Shown piece by piece: positions 1 to 13,656 of a stretch of DNA of 64,000 nt (position 1 is the first letter of the stretch; each line of letters begins with the position of its first letter). The stretch is from assembly GCA_011391255.1 (NCBI GenBank), contig JAABQV010000013.1:1-64000 (forward strand). Reading direction: 5' to 3'. The DNA is from Dechloromonas sp. Its GTDB lineage: Bacteria; Pseudomonadota; Gammaproteobacteria; Burkholderiales; Rhodocyclaceae. A model generated the notes under the pieces. The model made no database searches and was not told the DNA's origin. It saw only the letters and a program-made list of their open reading frames with translations. A program made the position numbers and the translations under genes.

Positions 1-1
1 T

Positions 2-2479
2 TACGGTCGACTGGCTTTAGAAGAAACCGAGGAAACCGGGGACAGACCACGGTTTTGCGAACCTAAAAACCGTGGTCTGTCCCCGGTTTCTTCTAAACTG
101 CCCAATATCGCCGTTGACCGCAGAAGCGACGATCCGCTCGGCGCGCTGAAGAAACATTTAGCGAGCTTCAAGGGTCGCGTGCTACTGGTGGCCGAAACGG
201 CGGGCCGCCGCGAAACGCTGGCCACCATGTTCGCCGAGCACGGCCTGAAGCCGGAAAGCAGTGCCGATCTCGCCGGTTTCCTGGCTGGTGACGCCAAACT
301 GGCGCTCGGCATCGGCTCGCTGGCCAGCGGCTTTGCGCTGGAAAAACTGGCCTTTATCACCGAAACCGAGCTTTTCGCCGGTTCGCCGCGCCGCACCCGG
401 CGCGAAGCGCAGAAAAAGGCCAGCTTCGACAACTGGCTGAAAGACCTCACCGAACTCAAGGTGGGCGACCCGGTGGTGCACGAAAGCCACGGCATAGGCC
501 GCTACCTCGGGCTGGTGCGCATGGATCTCGGCCTCGGCGAGCAGGAATTCCTTGAACTGCATTACGCCAACGACGCCAAACTCTTTGTCCCGGTGGCGCA
601 ACTCCATGTTATTTCACGCTACTCCGGCGCCGATCCAGAAAGCGCCCCGCTACACACGCTTGGCTCTGGTCAGTGGGAGAAGGCCAAGCGCAAGGCTGCC
701 GAACAGGCGCGCGATACTGCCGCCGAACTGCTCGCGCTCTACGCCGCGCGCGCTGCCCGCCAGGGTCATGCCTTCGATTTTCAGGAAAATGATTACGAGG
801 CGTTTGCCGATGGTTTCGGCTTTGAGGAAACCAACGATCAGGCACAAGCCATTGCTGCCGTGATCGAAGACATGCGTTCCGGCAAGCCGATGGATAGGCT
901 GGTTTGTGGCGATGTCGGCTTTGGCAAAACCGAGGTGGCGCTACGCGCTGCCTTCTGCGCGGTGGCCGGCGGCAAGCAGGTCGCCGTTTTGTGCCCAACA
1001 ACCCTGCTCTGCGAACAGCATTTCCAGACTTTTGCCGACCGCTTTGCCGACTGGCCGGTGAAAATCGCCGAAATCTCCCGCTTCAAGACCGCCAAGGAAT
1101 CGTCGCTGGCTTTGCAGGAACTGACCGACGGCAAGATCGACATCATCATCGGCACGCACAAGCTGATCGGCAAGGACGTGAAATTCAACCGCCTCGGCCT
1201 CGTCATCATTGATGAAGAGCACCGTTTTGGCGTGCGCCAGAAAGAGACGCTGAAATCAATGCGCGCCGAAGTCGATGTGCTGACGCTGACCGCGACACCG
1301 ATCCCGCGCACGCTGGCGCTGTCGATGGAAGGCCTGCGTGACTTCTCAGTGATCGCCACCGCACCGCAGAAGCGTCTGGCGATCAAGACCTTCGTCAGCA
1401 ATTTCTCGGACGGCATTATCCGCGAAGCCATCCTGCGCGAACTCAAGCGCGGCGGTCAGGTGTATTTCCTGCACAACGAGGTCGACACCATCGCCAACAT
1501 GCAGGAAAAGCTGGTCAAGCTGGTGCCCGAGGCGCGCATTGTCATCGGCCACGGCCAGATGAACGAGCGCGAACTGGAGCGCGTCATGCGCGATTTCACC
1601 GGTCAGCGCGCCAATGTCCTGCTGTGCACAACCATCATCGAAACGGGCATCGACAACCCGCACGCCAACACCATCCTGATCAACCGTTCGGAGAAGTTCG
1701 GCCTCGCCCAGTTGCACCAGTTGCGCGGCCGCGTCGGGCGCTCGCACCATCAGGCCTACGCTTATTTGCTGGTGCAGGACGACAAGGCGCTGACCAAGCA
1801 GGCACGGATGCGCCTCGAAGCGATTCAGGCGATGGAAGAACTCGGCTCCGGCTTTTTCCTTGCCATGCACGACCTTGAAATCCGCGGTGCCGGCGAGGTT
1901 TTGGGCGATAACCAGTCCGGCGAAATGCAGGAAGTCGGCTTCACCATGTACGCCGACATGCTCAACCGCGCTGTCGCCCATCTCAAGCAGGGCAAGACCA
2001 TGGATTCGGTTGATCTGACACAGCCGATTGGCGTTGGCAGTGAGATCAACCTGCGCACGCCGGCTTTATTGCCCGATGGCTACTGCCCTGATGTCCATGA
2101 GCGTTTAACCCTCTATAAACGCCTCGCCAATTGCGATATCGCCGAAGAGATCGACGCCTTGCAGGAAGAGTTGATCGACCGCTTCGGCGAGCTGCCGATC
2201 CAGGCGCAATCGCTGCTCGCCACGCATCGCCTGCGTTTGCTGGTCAAACCGCTGCTGATTCAGAAGCTGGATGCGACTAATGACCAGGTAACGATCCAGT
2301 TCAGCCCGGCATTCACCAAAAATCCGCCTATTGAGCCGATAAAAATTATCAATTTGATCCAGAAGAACCGCAGCTATAAGCTGGCCGGACAAGATAAAAT
2401 CTCACTGATACGCCATTGCCCGACCTTGACTGACAAGGTGACGGCAGTCAAAGACATGATTCGCGAGCTGACTAAATGA
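2..2479 (+). CDS. mfd: Transcription-repair coupling factor Mfd (5' truncated by window edge)
   Basis: The reading frame is open from base 2 and lacks its start; about 825 codons are present, while the family is usually about 1150 residues. Mfd is a DNA translocase that removes RNA polymerase stalled at lesions and recruits UvrA. Visible parts are the CarD-like RNAP-interaction domain (GDPVVHESHGIG, near base 470), the ATPase with Walker A (GDVGFGKT, near 910) and DEEH box (near 1210), the helicase motif HQLRGRVGRS (near 1715) and the C-terminal domain. Bases 16-97 are a REP-like inverted repeat that is translated without a stop, adding about 26 low-complexity residues before the conserved segment LPNIAVDRR. 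A GTG at 179 is an internal codon, not the start. The stop overlaps the aroG start (ATGA). Confidence 0.95.
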   Translation, partial: YGRLALEETEETGDRPRFCEPKNRGLSPVSSKLPNIAVDRRSDDPLGALKKHLASFKGRVLLVAETAGRRETLATMFAEHGLKPESSADLAGFLAGDAKLALGIGSLASGFALEKLAFITETELFAGSPRRTRREAQKKASFDNWLKDLTELKVGDPVVHESHGIGRYLGLVRMDLGLGEQEFLELHYANDAKLFVPVAQLHVISRYSGADPESAPLHTLGSGQWEKAKRKAAEQARDTAAELLALYAARAARQGHAFDFQENDYEAFADGFGFEETNDQAQAIAAVIEDMRSGKPMDRLVCGDVGFGKTEVALRAAFCAVAGGKQVAVLCPTTLLCEQHFQTFADRFADWPVKIAEISRFKTAKESSLALQELTDGKIDIIIGTHKLIGKDVKFNRLGLVIIDEEHRFGVRQKETLKSMRAEVDVLTLTATPIPRTLALSMEGLRDFSVIATAPQKRLAIKTFVSNFSDGIIREAILRELKRGGQVYFLHNEVDTIANMQEKLVKLVPEARIVIGHGQMNERELERVMRDFTGQRANVLLCTTIIETGIDNPHANTILINRSEKFGLAQLHQLRGRVGRSHHQAYAYLLVQDDKALTKQARMRLEAIQAMEELGSGFFLAMHDLEIRGAGEVLGDNQSGEMQEVGFTMYADMLNRAVAHLKQGKTMDSVDLTQPIGVGSEINLRTPALLPDGYCPDVHERLTLYKRLANCDIAEEIDALQEELIDRFGELPIQAQSLLATHRLRLLVKPLLIQKLDATNDQVTIQFSPAFTKNPPIEPIKIINLIQKNRSYKLAGQDKISLIRHCPTLTDKVTAVKDMIRELTK
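16..97. repeat. REP-like palindromic element inside mfd
   Basis: The right arm (66-97) is an almost exact reverse complement of the left arm (16-56), with a 9-nt loop (57-65). The left arm carries an extra 9-nt duplication (GAAACCGAG next to GAAACCGGG). The core GGGGACAGACCACGGTTTT resembles, from memory, palindromes linked to REP-associated tyrosine transposases in betaproteobacteria. It keeps the mfd frame open, so it is translated. Confidence 0.8.
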
Positions 2480-3549
2480 CCACCAAAAACACCGAAAATC
2501 TCAACATAAGCGCCTTCGACACGATGCCGACGCCGGAGGAAATCCACGCCCGGCTGCCGATCTCGGAAAAGGCGGCAAAAACCGTCAACCACGGGCGCAA
2601 CTTGCTGCGCAAGATTCTAGAACGCAAGGATCACCGGATGTTTGTCGTCGTCGGCCCCTGCTCGATCCACGACCCGGTTGCCGGCCTCGATTACGCCCGG
2701 CGCCTGAAAAAGCTCGCCGATGACGTCGGCGATACGCTGCAAATCATCATGCGCGTCTATTTTGAAAAACCGCGCACGACAGTCGGCTGGAAGGGTTACA
2801 TTAACGACCCGTTCATGGACGATAGCTTCCGCGTCGATGTCGGCATGGAAAAAGCCCGCCAGTTTTTACTTGATGTTTCCGAAATCGGCCTGCCGACCGG
2901 CACCGAAGCACTCGACCCGATCTCGCCGCAGTACTACGGTGACCTGATTACCTGGACAGCGATTGGCGCCCGCACCACCGAATCGCAAACCCACCGCGAG
3001 ATGTCATCCGGCCTGTCAACGCCGGTCGGTTTCAAGAACGGCACCAGCGGCGATCTGACTGTTGCGGTCAACGCCATTTTGTCGGCCTCAAAGCCGCACT
3101 CCTTCCTCGGCATCAACAGCCAGGGTCGCGTTGCGGTGGTGCGCACCAAGGGCAACGACCACGGCCACATCGTGCTGCGCGGCGGCGACGGCCACCCGAA
3201 TTACGACACCGTCTCGGTCGCCCTGGTCGAGCAGGCACTGAGCAAAGCCAAACTGCCGCACAACATCGTCGTCGATTGCTCGCACGCCAACAGCTCCAAA
3301 AAGCCGGAACTGCAGCCGCTGGTGATGGCCGACATCGTCAATCAGGTGCGCGCCGGCAATAATTCGCTGCTTGGCGTGATGATCGAATCCAACATCGAAG
3401 CCGGCAATCAATCCATCCCCGCCGACCTCAGTCAGCTCAAATACGGCTGCTCGGTGACCGATGGCTGCGTTGATTGGGCTACGACCGAGAAGATGATTCG
3501 TGACGCGGCAATCATGCTGCGTGATGTTTTGCCGACACGACTCAGCTAA
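2476..3549 (+). CDS. aroG: 3-deoxy-7-phosphoheptulonate synthase, class I
   Basis: Catalyses condensation of phosphoenolpyruvate with erythrose 4-phosphate, the first step of the shikimate pathway, in the cytosol. The 357-residue product has the type-I DAHP synthase signatures VVGPCSIHDP, MRVYFEKPRTTVGWKG, GARTTESQTHREM, GFKNGTSG and VDCSHANSSK, and full family length. The start overlaps the mfd stop by four bases, so translation may be coupled. Whether it is the Phe-, Tyr- or Trp-sensitive isozyme cannot be told from motifs; the symbol aroG is used generically. Confidence 0.95.
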   Translation: MTTKNTENLNISAFDTMPTPEEIHARLPISEKAAKTVNHGRNLLRKILERKDHRMFVVVGPCSIHDPVAGLDYARRLKKLADDVGDTLQIIMRVYFEKPRTTVGWKGYINDPFMDDSFRVDVGMEKARQFLLDVSEIGLPTGTEALDPISPQYYGDLITWTAIGARTTESQTHREMSSGLSTPVGFKNGTSGDLTVAVNAILSASKPHSFLGINSQGRVAVVRTKGNDHGHIVLRGGDGHPNYDTVSVALVEQALSKAKLPHNIVVDCSHANSSKKPELQPLVMADIVNQVRAGNNSLLGVMIESNIEAGNQSIPADLSQLKYGCSVTDGCVDWATTEKMIRDAAIMLRDVLPTRLS

Positions 3550-3556
3550 ACACACC

Positions 3557-4396
3557 ATGAATCTGCTCATTCAGGGCGGCGCCATCCCCACCTTCCTGCT
3601 TGAAATGGCGGCGTCGGCGACAGGTGCCGCTTCGACCGAGCCACGACCGCCGCAAAGTATCCGCCTCTGTGGCGCCATGCGCTCAGCGGAATTCGATGCG
3701 CTGATTCCGCTGATCGAAGCTGAAAATCTTGACTGGGCCTTTGTCGAACCCAACAAAAAACTCGCCGATTTCGGCCTGATCTGTTTCGACATGGATTCGA
3801 CGCTGATCACCATCGAGTGCATCGACGAACTCGCCGATTTCGCCGGCAAGAAGGAAGAAGTCTCTGCCGTCACCGAGGCCGCCATGCGCGGCGAAATCGA
3901 CTACAGCGAGAGCCTGCGCCGGCGCTTGGGGCTGCTTGCCGGACTCGATGCACGAGTGCTGGCCAAGGTTTTCGGTGAGCGTCTGCTGCTCTCACCCGGC
4001 GCCCGTGAATTGCTGGCCGCCGCGCAGAATGCCGGCCTGCGCACCGCCATTCTTTCCGGCGGTTTTACTTACTTCACTGAGCGCCTGCGCATCGAACTCG
4101 GCTTTGATTTCGCCACCTCGAACGAACTTGAAATTTCCGGCGGCAAACTCACCGGCCGCGTTGTTGGCGAGATTGTCGATGCTGCCGTCAAAGCACGCCA
4201 TCTGGTAAGTTTGACCAGAGAATTGGGGCTGCAAAAAGAACAGGTCATCGCCATCGGCGACGGTGCCAATGATTTGCTGATGATGGCGGAGGCAGGCTTC
4301 TCGGTCGCCTACCACGCCAAACCGGCAACCCGTGCCAAAGCTGACGTTGCAATCAATTTCGGTGGCCTTGATTCGCTGTTGAATCTGTTCGATTGA
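3557..4396 (+). CDS. serB: Phosphoserine phosphatase
   Basis: HAD-superfamily enzyme that hydrolyses O-phosphoserine to serine, the last step of serine biosynthesis. The motif DMDSTLITIECIDELA holds the nucleophile and acid/base aspartates (DxDST), and GDGANDLLMMAEAG is the magnesium-binding HAD motif. The chosen ATG gives 279 residues beginning MNLLIQGG; an upstream in-frame start at 3500 lies inside aroG and adds residues not expected in the family. The N-terminal part before the HAD domain is shorter than the ACT-like extension of the E. coli enzyme. The gene follows aroG with a seven-base gap. Confidence 0.93.
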   Translation: MNLLIQGGAIPTFLLEMAASATGAASTEPRPPQSIRLCGAMRSAEFDALIPLIEAENLDWAFVEPNKKLADFGLICFDMDSTLITIECIDELADFAGKKEEVSAVTEAAMRGEIDYSESLRRRLGLLAGLDARVLAKVFGERLLLSPGARELLAAAQNAGLRTAILSGGFTYFTERLRIELGFDFATSNELEISGGKLTGRVVGEIVDAAVKARHLVSLTRELGLQKEQVIAIGDGANDLLMMAEAGFSVAYHAKPATRAKADVAINFGGLDSLLNLFD

Positions 4397-4499
4397 TCCG
4401 GCATACACGTTAGCGGAATGTTAAATGCCCGCAACGCCTTGTCAGTCGCATTCGCGTGGACTAATCACGCCATCTGCTTGAAAGCCTTTCAACTACGTC

Positions 4500-7070
4500 A
4501 TGCCTCCTGATCTCTCCAAGCACACGCCCGTCATGCGCCAGTGGTTTTCCATCAAGGAAAAGCACCCGGATAATCTACTTTTTTTCAGAATGGGAGATTT
4601 CTACGAGCTATTTTTTGACGATGCCGAGAAAGCCGCTCGCCTGCTCGACCTCACCCTGACGACGCGCGGCCAAACGGCCGGCACGCCGATCAAGATGGCC
4701 GGCGTGCCTTTTCACTCTCTTGAGCCGTATCTCGCCCGCCTGGTCAAGCTCGGCGAATCGGTCGTCATTGTCGAACAAATCGGCGACCCGGCAACCAGCA
4801 AAGGCCCGGTCGAACGTGCCGTCAGTCGTATCGTTACGCCAGGCACCCTGACCGATGCTGCGCTGCTCGATGACAAGCGAGATATTTGGTTGCTGGCACT
4901 GACGACAACGCGTAACACGGCCGGCATGGCTCGACTAAATCTGGCCAGCGGCGAGTTCATTTTGACCGAAGTGCCGAGCGAACAACTCGCTGCCACGCTG
5001 GAGCGCATTCGCCCGGCAGAAATCCTTTACCCGGAATCCTGGCAGCCTGATTTTCCGCTGGAGATCGCCCGCACCCGCCAGCCTGACTGGTATTTCGAGG
5101 TCGATTCAGCCAAACGTCTGCTCTGCGAACAGTTCAAGGTCGCCTCGCTGGCCGGCTTTGGCACCGAAGGTCTGCGTCCGGCCATCGCCGCTGCCGGCGC
5201 CTTGCTGCAATTCGCGCAAGCCACCCAATCGGGAAATTTGCCGCATTTGCGGGCGTTGACCGTCGAACTTGAAGGTGCCTACCTCGGTCTTGATCTCGCC
5301 ACCCGGCGCAATCTGGAATTGACCGAAACCCTACGCGGCCAGCCATCGCCAACGCTCTTCTCGCTGCTCGATAACTGCGTCACCAGCATGGGCTCACGCC
5401 AGCTGCGCCACGCCTTGCACCACCCGCTACGCGAACGCGAGATTCCTGCCGCCCGGCATTTTGCCGTCGAGTCACTGCTTGAGGATTACGCTCGCATCGC
5501 CGGTGAGTTGCGCCGTGAATTGCGCGGGATTGCCGATATCGAACGCATTGCCGGCCGCATCGCCTTGCGCAATGCCCGCCCGCGCGACCTCGCCAGTCTG
5601 CGTGAATCGCTTAAGCAACTGACACCGCTACGTGCCCCGCTCGAAAACAGTCCATCCCCCCTGTTGCTCGACTTGTTCGCCGATCTGGAAACCCCGGCCG
5701 CGCCGCTCGCCTTGCTGATCAATGCCATCGCCAATGAGCCGGCAGCTTTGGTGCGTGAAGGTGGCGTTATCGCTACCGGCTACGATGCCGATCTCGATGA
5801 ACTGCGCTCGATCAACGACAACTGCGGCGCCTATCTGGTCGACATGGAAATCCGCGAACGTGAACGCAGCGGGATCGCCAGCCTCAAAGTCGAATTCAAC
5901 AAGGTGCATGGTTTTTACATTGAAGTCACGCACGCCAACACTGACAAAATCCCCGACGATTACCGCCGCCGGCAAACCCTGAAAAATGCCGAGCGTTACA
6001 TCACGCCGGAACTGAAAGCCTTTGAAGACAAGGCGCTGTCTGCCCAGGAACGTTCGCTCGCGCGTGAAAAACTGCTTTATGAAGGCATCCTCGATCAACT
6101 GTTGCCGGCGGTAAGCAGCCTGCAAAGCATCGCCCGCGCCGTCGCCCAGCTTGACCTGCTGGCCGGTTTTGCCGATGCCGCCTTGAAGCGTAACTGGAGC
6201 AAACCGGAATTTGCCGCGGAAATCGGGTTGACCGTAACCAACGGTCGCCACCCGGTCGTTGAGGCGGAAATGGCAAATGGTGCCGAAACTTTCATCGCCA
6301 ATGATTGCCAACTCGCTGAAAACCGTCGTTTGCTACTGATCACCGGCCCCAATATGGGCGGCAAATCAACCTACATGCGCCAGACGGCGCTGATCGCCCT
6401 GCTCGCCCACATCGGCAGCTATGTGCCAGCCGAACGCTGCGTGCTCGGCCCGCTTGACCGTATCTTTACCCGCATCGGCGCCTCCGACGATCTCGCCTCC
6501 GGGCGCTCGACCTTCATGGTCGAAATGACCGAAGCCGCCGCCATCCTGCACCACGCAACACCAAATAGCTTGGTGCTGATGGACGAAATCGGCCGTGGTA
6601 CCTCGACCTTTGATGGCATGGCGCTGGCCTTCGCGATCCTCCGCCACCTGATCGCCAAAAACCGTTGCCTGACCCTGTTTGCTACGCACTACTTCGAGAT
6701 GACGCGCCTTGCGCACGAATACAGCGAGCTGGCCAATGTGCACCTGGATGCCGTCGAACACAATGACCGCATTGTCTTCATGCACTCGGTTGAAGAAGGG
6801 CCGGCCAATCAGAGCTATGGAATTCAAGTTGCGGCGCTGGCCGGGATTCCTAACGCCGTCGTCAAGGCGGCACGCAAGCAACTGCGTGAATTTGAGCAGC
6901 GCGCCACGGTCGACCCGCTGCAACCAGATCTTTTTGCCCAGGGCAATCCCGAGCCAGTTGAAACCGAAGCGCACCCGGCACTAGAGAAACTGACTCAGCT
7001 CGACCCCGATAGCCTGACCCCGCGCGAAGCACTCGATGCGCTCTATGCCTTGAAGGCGTTGACACAATGA
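4500..7070 (+). CDS. mutS: DNA mismatch repair protein MutS
   Basis: Recognises mispairs and starts methyl-directed mismatch repair with MutL. The 856-residue length matches the family. The mismatch-wedging FYE motif is at residues 34-36, the Walker [10 protein letters not shown] near residue 616, the ABC-type [12 protein letters not shown] signature and the Walker B region [12 protein letters not shown] follow, and ATHYFEMT is the conserved histidine segment. The C-terminal tail contains the usual dimer/tetramer region ([15 protein letters not shown]). The next gene starts on its stop codon (ATGA). Confidence 0.97.
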   Translation: MPPDLSKHTPVMRQWFSIKEKHPDNLLFFRMGDFYELFFDDAEKAARLLDLTLTTRGQTAGTPIKMAGVPFHSLEPYLARLVKLGESVVIVEQIGDPATSKGPVERAVSRIVTPGTLTDAALLDDKRDIWLLALTTTRNTAGMARLNLASGEFILTEVPSEQLAATLERIRPAEILYPESWQPDFPLEIARTRQPDWYFEVDSAKRLLCEQFKVASLAGFGTEGLRPAIAAAGALLQFAQATQSGNLPHLRALTVELEGAYLGLDLATRRNLELTETLRGQPSPTLFSLLDNCVTSMGSRQLRHALHHPLREREIPAARHFAVESLLEDYARIAGELRRELRGIADIERIAGRIALRNARPRDLASLRESLKQLTPLRAPLENSPSPLLLDLFADLETPAAPLALLINAIANEPAALVREGGVIATGYDADLDELRSINDNCGAYLVDMEIRERERSGIASLKVEFNKVHGFYIEVTHANTDKIPDDYRRRQTLKNAERYITPELKAFEDKALSAQERSLAREKLLYEGILDQLLPAVSSLQSIARAVAQLDLLAGFADAALKRNWSKPEFAAEIGLTVTNGRHPVVEAEMANGAETFIANDCQLAENRRLLLITGPNMGGKSTYMRQTALIALLAHIGSYVPAERCVLGPLDRIFTRIGASDDLASGRSTFMVEMTEAAAILHHATPNSLVLMDEIGRGTSTFDGMALAFAILRHLIAKNRCLTLFATHYFEMTRLAHEYSELANVHLDAVEHNDRIVFMHSVEEGPANQSYGIQVAALAGIPNAVVKAARKQLREFEQRATVDPLQPDLFAQGNPEPVETEAHPALEKLTQLDPDSLTPREALDALYALKALTQ

Positions 7071-7987
7071 GAACCATCCTGACGGCATTGCTGCTGATTT
7101 TTGCCCAATCGGCACCGGCTGAAACCTGGCACTTCGGCCTCATCGGCGACGTACCCTACTCGGAATACGAACGCACCGAGTTGCCGCGCATGATCAAGGC
7201 GATCAACGACAGCCAGGTGAGTTTCATCGCTCATGTCGGCGACATCAAGAGCGGCAAGGATCGTTGTGACGATGCTTTATATCGCGACCGCTTTGCTGAT
7301 TTCACGGCCAGTGCAGCGCCCTTTATTTTCGTACCGGGCGACAACGAATGGTCGGATTGTGATCGCCTGTCAAACGGCGCCTACAACCCGCAGGAGCGAC
7401 TGGCCAAACTCCGCGAAATTTTCTGGAAAGATGCCTATTCGCTGGGCGTCAGGAAGATTCGCCTGGAACGCCAGCCCGGCGCCTACACCGAACACAGCCG
7501 CTTCCACCTTGGCCCGGTGTTATTCGTCACTTTGAATATTCCCGGCGGCAATAACAATTTCGGGGTAGCAGACCAGCCAGGCAAGGAATTTTTATCACGC
7601 AATCCGCAAGTGCTCGCCTGGCTCAAGGAGAGTTTCGCACTCGCCCGCCAGGAGAAACTGGCCGGCATTGCCCTGCTTTTTCAAGCCAACCCAAGTTTCA
7701 AACGCTTTTCCCAAGGGCTTGGGCATCGTGGCTACCGGGATTTTTTAAGCCTGCTGCGCGAGGAAACCATCAATTTCCCCGGCCAGGTTCTGGTCGTTCA
7801 TGGCGATTCGCATAATAGCCAGATCGATCACCCACTACGGGATGATCAAGGCAAAAAACTGGCCAACCTCACCCGCGTCGAAACCTTTGGCTATCCGGAT
7901 ATGGGCTGGACGCGGGGAACCATTGATACCGGCTCCCCGACGCTATTTCATTTTGAAGCGAAGCGCTGGACAGCCAGCGCTCAATGA
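7067..7987 (+). CDS. Putative secreted metallophosphoesterase
   Basis: A 306-residue protein with a predicted Sec signal peptide (hydrophobic stretch then APA|ETW). Calcineurin-like motifs are visible in order: [23 protein letters not shown] (GDNE) and [10 protein letters not shown], fitting a two-metal phosphoesterase fold. The substrate is unknown. It overlaps the mutS stop by four bases, and its own end overlaps the convergent slyD end by seven bases. The periplasmic location is inferred from the signal peptide. Confidence 0.75.
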   Translation: MRTILTALLLIFAQSAPAETWHFGLIGDVPYSEYERTELPRMIKAINDSQVSFIAHVGDIKSGKDRCDDALYRDRFADFTASAAPFIFVPGDNEWSDCDRLSNGAYNPQERLAKLREIFWKDAYSLGVRKIRLERQPGAYTEHSRFHLGPVLFVTLNIPGGNNNFGVADQPGKEFLSRNPQVLAWLKESFALARQEKLAGIALLFQANPSFKRFSQGLGHRGYRDFLSLLREETINFPGQVLVVHGDSHNSQIDHPLRDDQGKKLANLTRVETFGYPDMGWTRGTIDTGSPTLFHFEAKRWTASAQ

Positions 7988-8484
7988 CAGGTTTCCTCGT
8001 CATCGTCACCATCATGGACGTGACCATGCTCGAGTTCAGCCGCGCTGGCCGGACGAATTGCTGTCACCGTACAAGTAAAGATCAGCGCCATCCCGGCTAG
8101 CGGATGGTTGCCATCGAGTACCACCTTGTCATCGGCAATATCGGTCACCCGGTAAATGACGAAATCTTCATCATCTTCGCCCTCTTCGGGCCCTCCTTCA
8201 AACTGCATGCCGACTTCGATTTCCTTCGGGAAGTCCTTGCGTGGCTCGATCTGCACCAGTTCGGCATCGTAATCACCAAATGCCTCGTCCGGCTGCAACT
8301 TGACTTTGACTGACTCGCCGACTTTCTTGCCCTGCAGCGCCTCTTCGATCAGTGGAAAAATATCGTCGTAGCCGCCATGCAAATAGACCAGCGGCTCGCG
8401 GCCTTCATCGACGACTTCGCCATCGGGATCGGTAACGTGGTAATCGAGGGTGATGACAGAATTTTTAGCTACTTGGGTGTTCAT
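7981..8484 (-). CDS. slyD: FKBP-type peptidyl-prolyl isomerase SlyD
   Basis: 167 residues with the SlyD arrangement: an FKBP half (MNTQVAKNSVITLDYHV), an inserted chaperone (IF) domain (DEAFGDYDAELV through ITDIADDKVVLDGNHPLAG) and a return to FKBP. GNHPLAGM is the diagnostic segment. The C-terminal tail is short but rich in His, Asp and Glu with one Cys ([15 protein letters not shown]), a reduced form of the nickel-binding tail. Known roles of the family are proline isomerisation, folding, and nickel delivery to hydrogenases. The start overlaps the bcp stop by four bases. Confidence 0.92.
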   Translation of the reverse strand: MNTQVAKNSVITLDYHVTDPDGEVVDEGREPLVYLHGGYDDIFPLIEEALQGKKVGESVKVKLQPDEAFGDYDAELVQIEPRKDFPKEIEVGMQFEGGPEEGEDDEDFVIYRVTDIADDKVVLDGNHPLAGMALIFTCTVTAIRPASAAELEHGHVHDGDDDEETCH

Positions 8485-8954
8485 GAATTGAGTTCCTTGA
8501 CGAGGCGTAGCACTTCCATTGCATGCCCCTTGAAATTAACGTTGTAGAGCGCGTGGCGGACAATGCCTTTGCGATCAATGATGAAGGTGGAACGGATAAC
8601 ATAGAACCTTCTGTGGCCATCCACCTCTTTCGGCTGCCAAACCCCGTACTGCTTGCAAACATTACCATCTGAATCTGACAGCAACTCAGTGCCGATACCT
8701 TCCTTGTCACGAAATTCTGCGTGCTTCAGACAGTCATCCCGACTAATCCCCAGCAAGGCACAATTTTGCGCCGTAAAATCATCTTCGTGATCCGAAAAAT
8801 CTGTAGCTTCCGTAGTACAGCCAGGCGTACCGTCCTTCGGGTAAAAGAAAATAACCAGATGCCGGTTACCCTGGAAAGTTGCCAGATCAATCGACGCCAT
8901 GTCAGCATCCGGCAAAACGAATCCGGGCGCCTTGTCTCCTACCTTGAGCAGCAT
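8481..8954 (-). CDS. bcp: Peroxiredoxin of the Bcp/PrxQ type
   Basis: A 157-residue thiol peroxidase that reduces hydroperoxides using thioredoxin. The peroxidatic Cys lies in DGTPGCTTEA. In many Bcp proteins a resolving Cys follows five residues later; here that position is within TTEATDF and is not Cys. Other cysteines are present (NCALLG, DDCLKH, GNVCKQYG), so resolution must use another Cys or an external thiol. It lies between slyD and ftsB and is probably co-transcribed with slyD. Confidence 0.92.
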   Translation of the reverse strand: MLLKVGDKAPGFVLPDADMASIDLATFQGNRHLVIFFYPKDGTPGCTTEATDFSDHEDDFTAQNCALLGISRDDCLKHAEFRDKEGIGTELLSDSDGNVCKQYGVWQPKEVDGHRRFYVIRSTFIIDRKGIVRHALYNVNFKGHAMEVLRLVKELNS

Positions 8955-9037
8955 ATTGATCTCCTGAAGCGCTCTGCGGGACTTGCTGAGAACGATTCTA
9001 GCGGAGGCAAATGCTACGGTCGACGCATTTATTCGAC

Positions 9038-9322
9038 TTATTTTCCGGAAATTTTTTCAGGAATCTGAACGAAACTTTCATCCTGCTTAATCATGCCCAA
9101 GTCAAAGCGGGCACGTTCCTCGATGGCATCGTAACCCTGCTTCAGATCACGTACCTCGGCATCAAGGCCGGCGTTGCGGATTTCAAGACTTTTGGTGACT
9201 TCCTTCTGCTGCGACAGTTGACGGTCGTACTCCCAAACCCTCAGCCAGCCCCCTTTACCCAGCCAAAGCGGGTATTGGAGAAGGCCGATAAGGGCAAGAA
9301 GGCCAACCGTCAGCAGGCGCAT
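9038..9322 (-). CDS. ftsB: Cell division protein FtsB
   Basis: Small bitopic membrane protein of the divisome that links FtsL and FtsQ. The 94 residues comprise a short cytoplasmic start, one transmembrane helix ([18 protein letters not shown]), a periplasmic coiled coil ([25 protein letters not shown]) and the conserved end [16 protein letters not shown]. The location directly downstream of eno is the usual proteobacterial arrangement. Confidence 0.93.
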   Translation of the reverse strand: MRLLTVGLLALIGLLQYPLWLGKGGWLRVWEYDRQLSQQKEVTKSLEIRNAGLDAEVRDLKQGYDAIEERARFDLGMIKQDESFVQIPEKISGK

Positions 9323-9339
9323 GGGGCTGATGAGGCGTA

Positions 9340-9398
9340 AATGGTAAGGAGGAATTGGTAATTAGGTGGTAACCCAATCACCAATCCCAAATTACCGA
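9340..9398. repeat. AT-rich GGTAATT/ATTACC repeat between ftsB and eno
   Basis: The gap holds short repeated words in both orientations (GGTAATT, GGTGGTAA, CAATCACCAATCCC, AAATTACCGATTACC). The same vocabulary appears in the gcvH-gcvP gap (33423-33517), which suggests a small dispersed intergenic element. No open reading frame is present. Confidence 0.4.
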
Positions 9399-10697
<1,299 letters not shown>

Positions 10698-10718
10698 TCA
10701 ACAGGTTGAAAATACTAA

Positions 10719-11023
10719 TTAAACTAAATTATCAACACCAGCCACGACTAGCATATTCAATTCGGCAGCACCTTCACGCGCCTTGCGCGCTTCCTGATAC
10801 TCAGCTGAGTTGTAGAAGCGCTTCGCCTGTTCGACGCTTTCGAACTCGACGATGATCAGACGCGGAACATTCGTCCACTTGCCTTCAAGAATTTCTGCGG
10901 TGCCGCCACGCACCTTGTACTGGCCGCCATACTGGGCAATTGCTGCCTGGGCAAGACCCTTGTAAATCTCATAGGCCGCAACATCGCGGATCTTGGCTTC
11001 GGCAATTAGATAGCCTTTATGGC

Positions 11024-11027
<4 letters not shown>
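10719..11027 (-). CDS. DUF1330 family protein
   Basis: A 102-residue dimeric alpha-beta barrel-type protein ([43 protein letters not shown]). The family has no settled function. It is inserted between kdsA and eno and overlaps the kdsA stop by four bases, so it is translated with the cluster. No catalytic motif is evident. Confidence 0.85.
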
Positions 11028-13524
<2,497 letters not shown>

Positions 13525-13656
13525 TCATAGCCGATAAGAGGCCAAAACCCCAAGCACGTCGACGCGATTCCTGAATTCCACACAGATTGCAACGGTGCAC
13601 CGAAATAACCCTATGGTTTGTTAGAATTTAATGCTAACCAGCCTCCACCAGCTATT

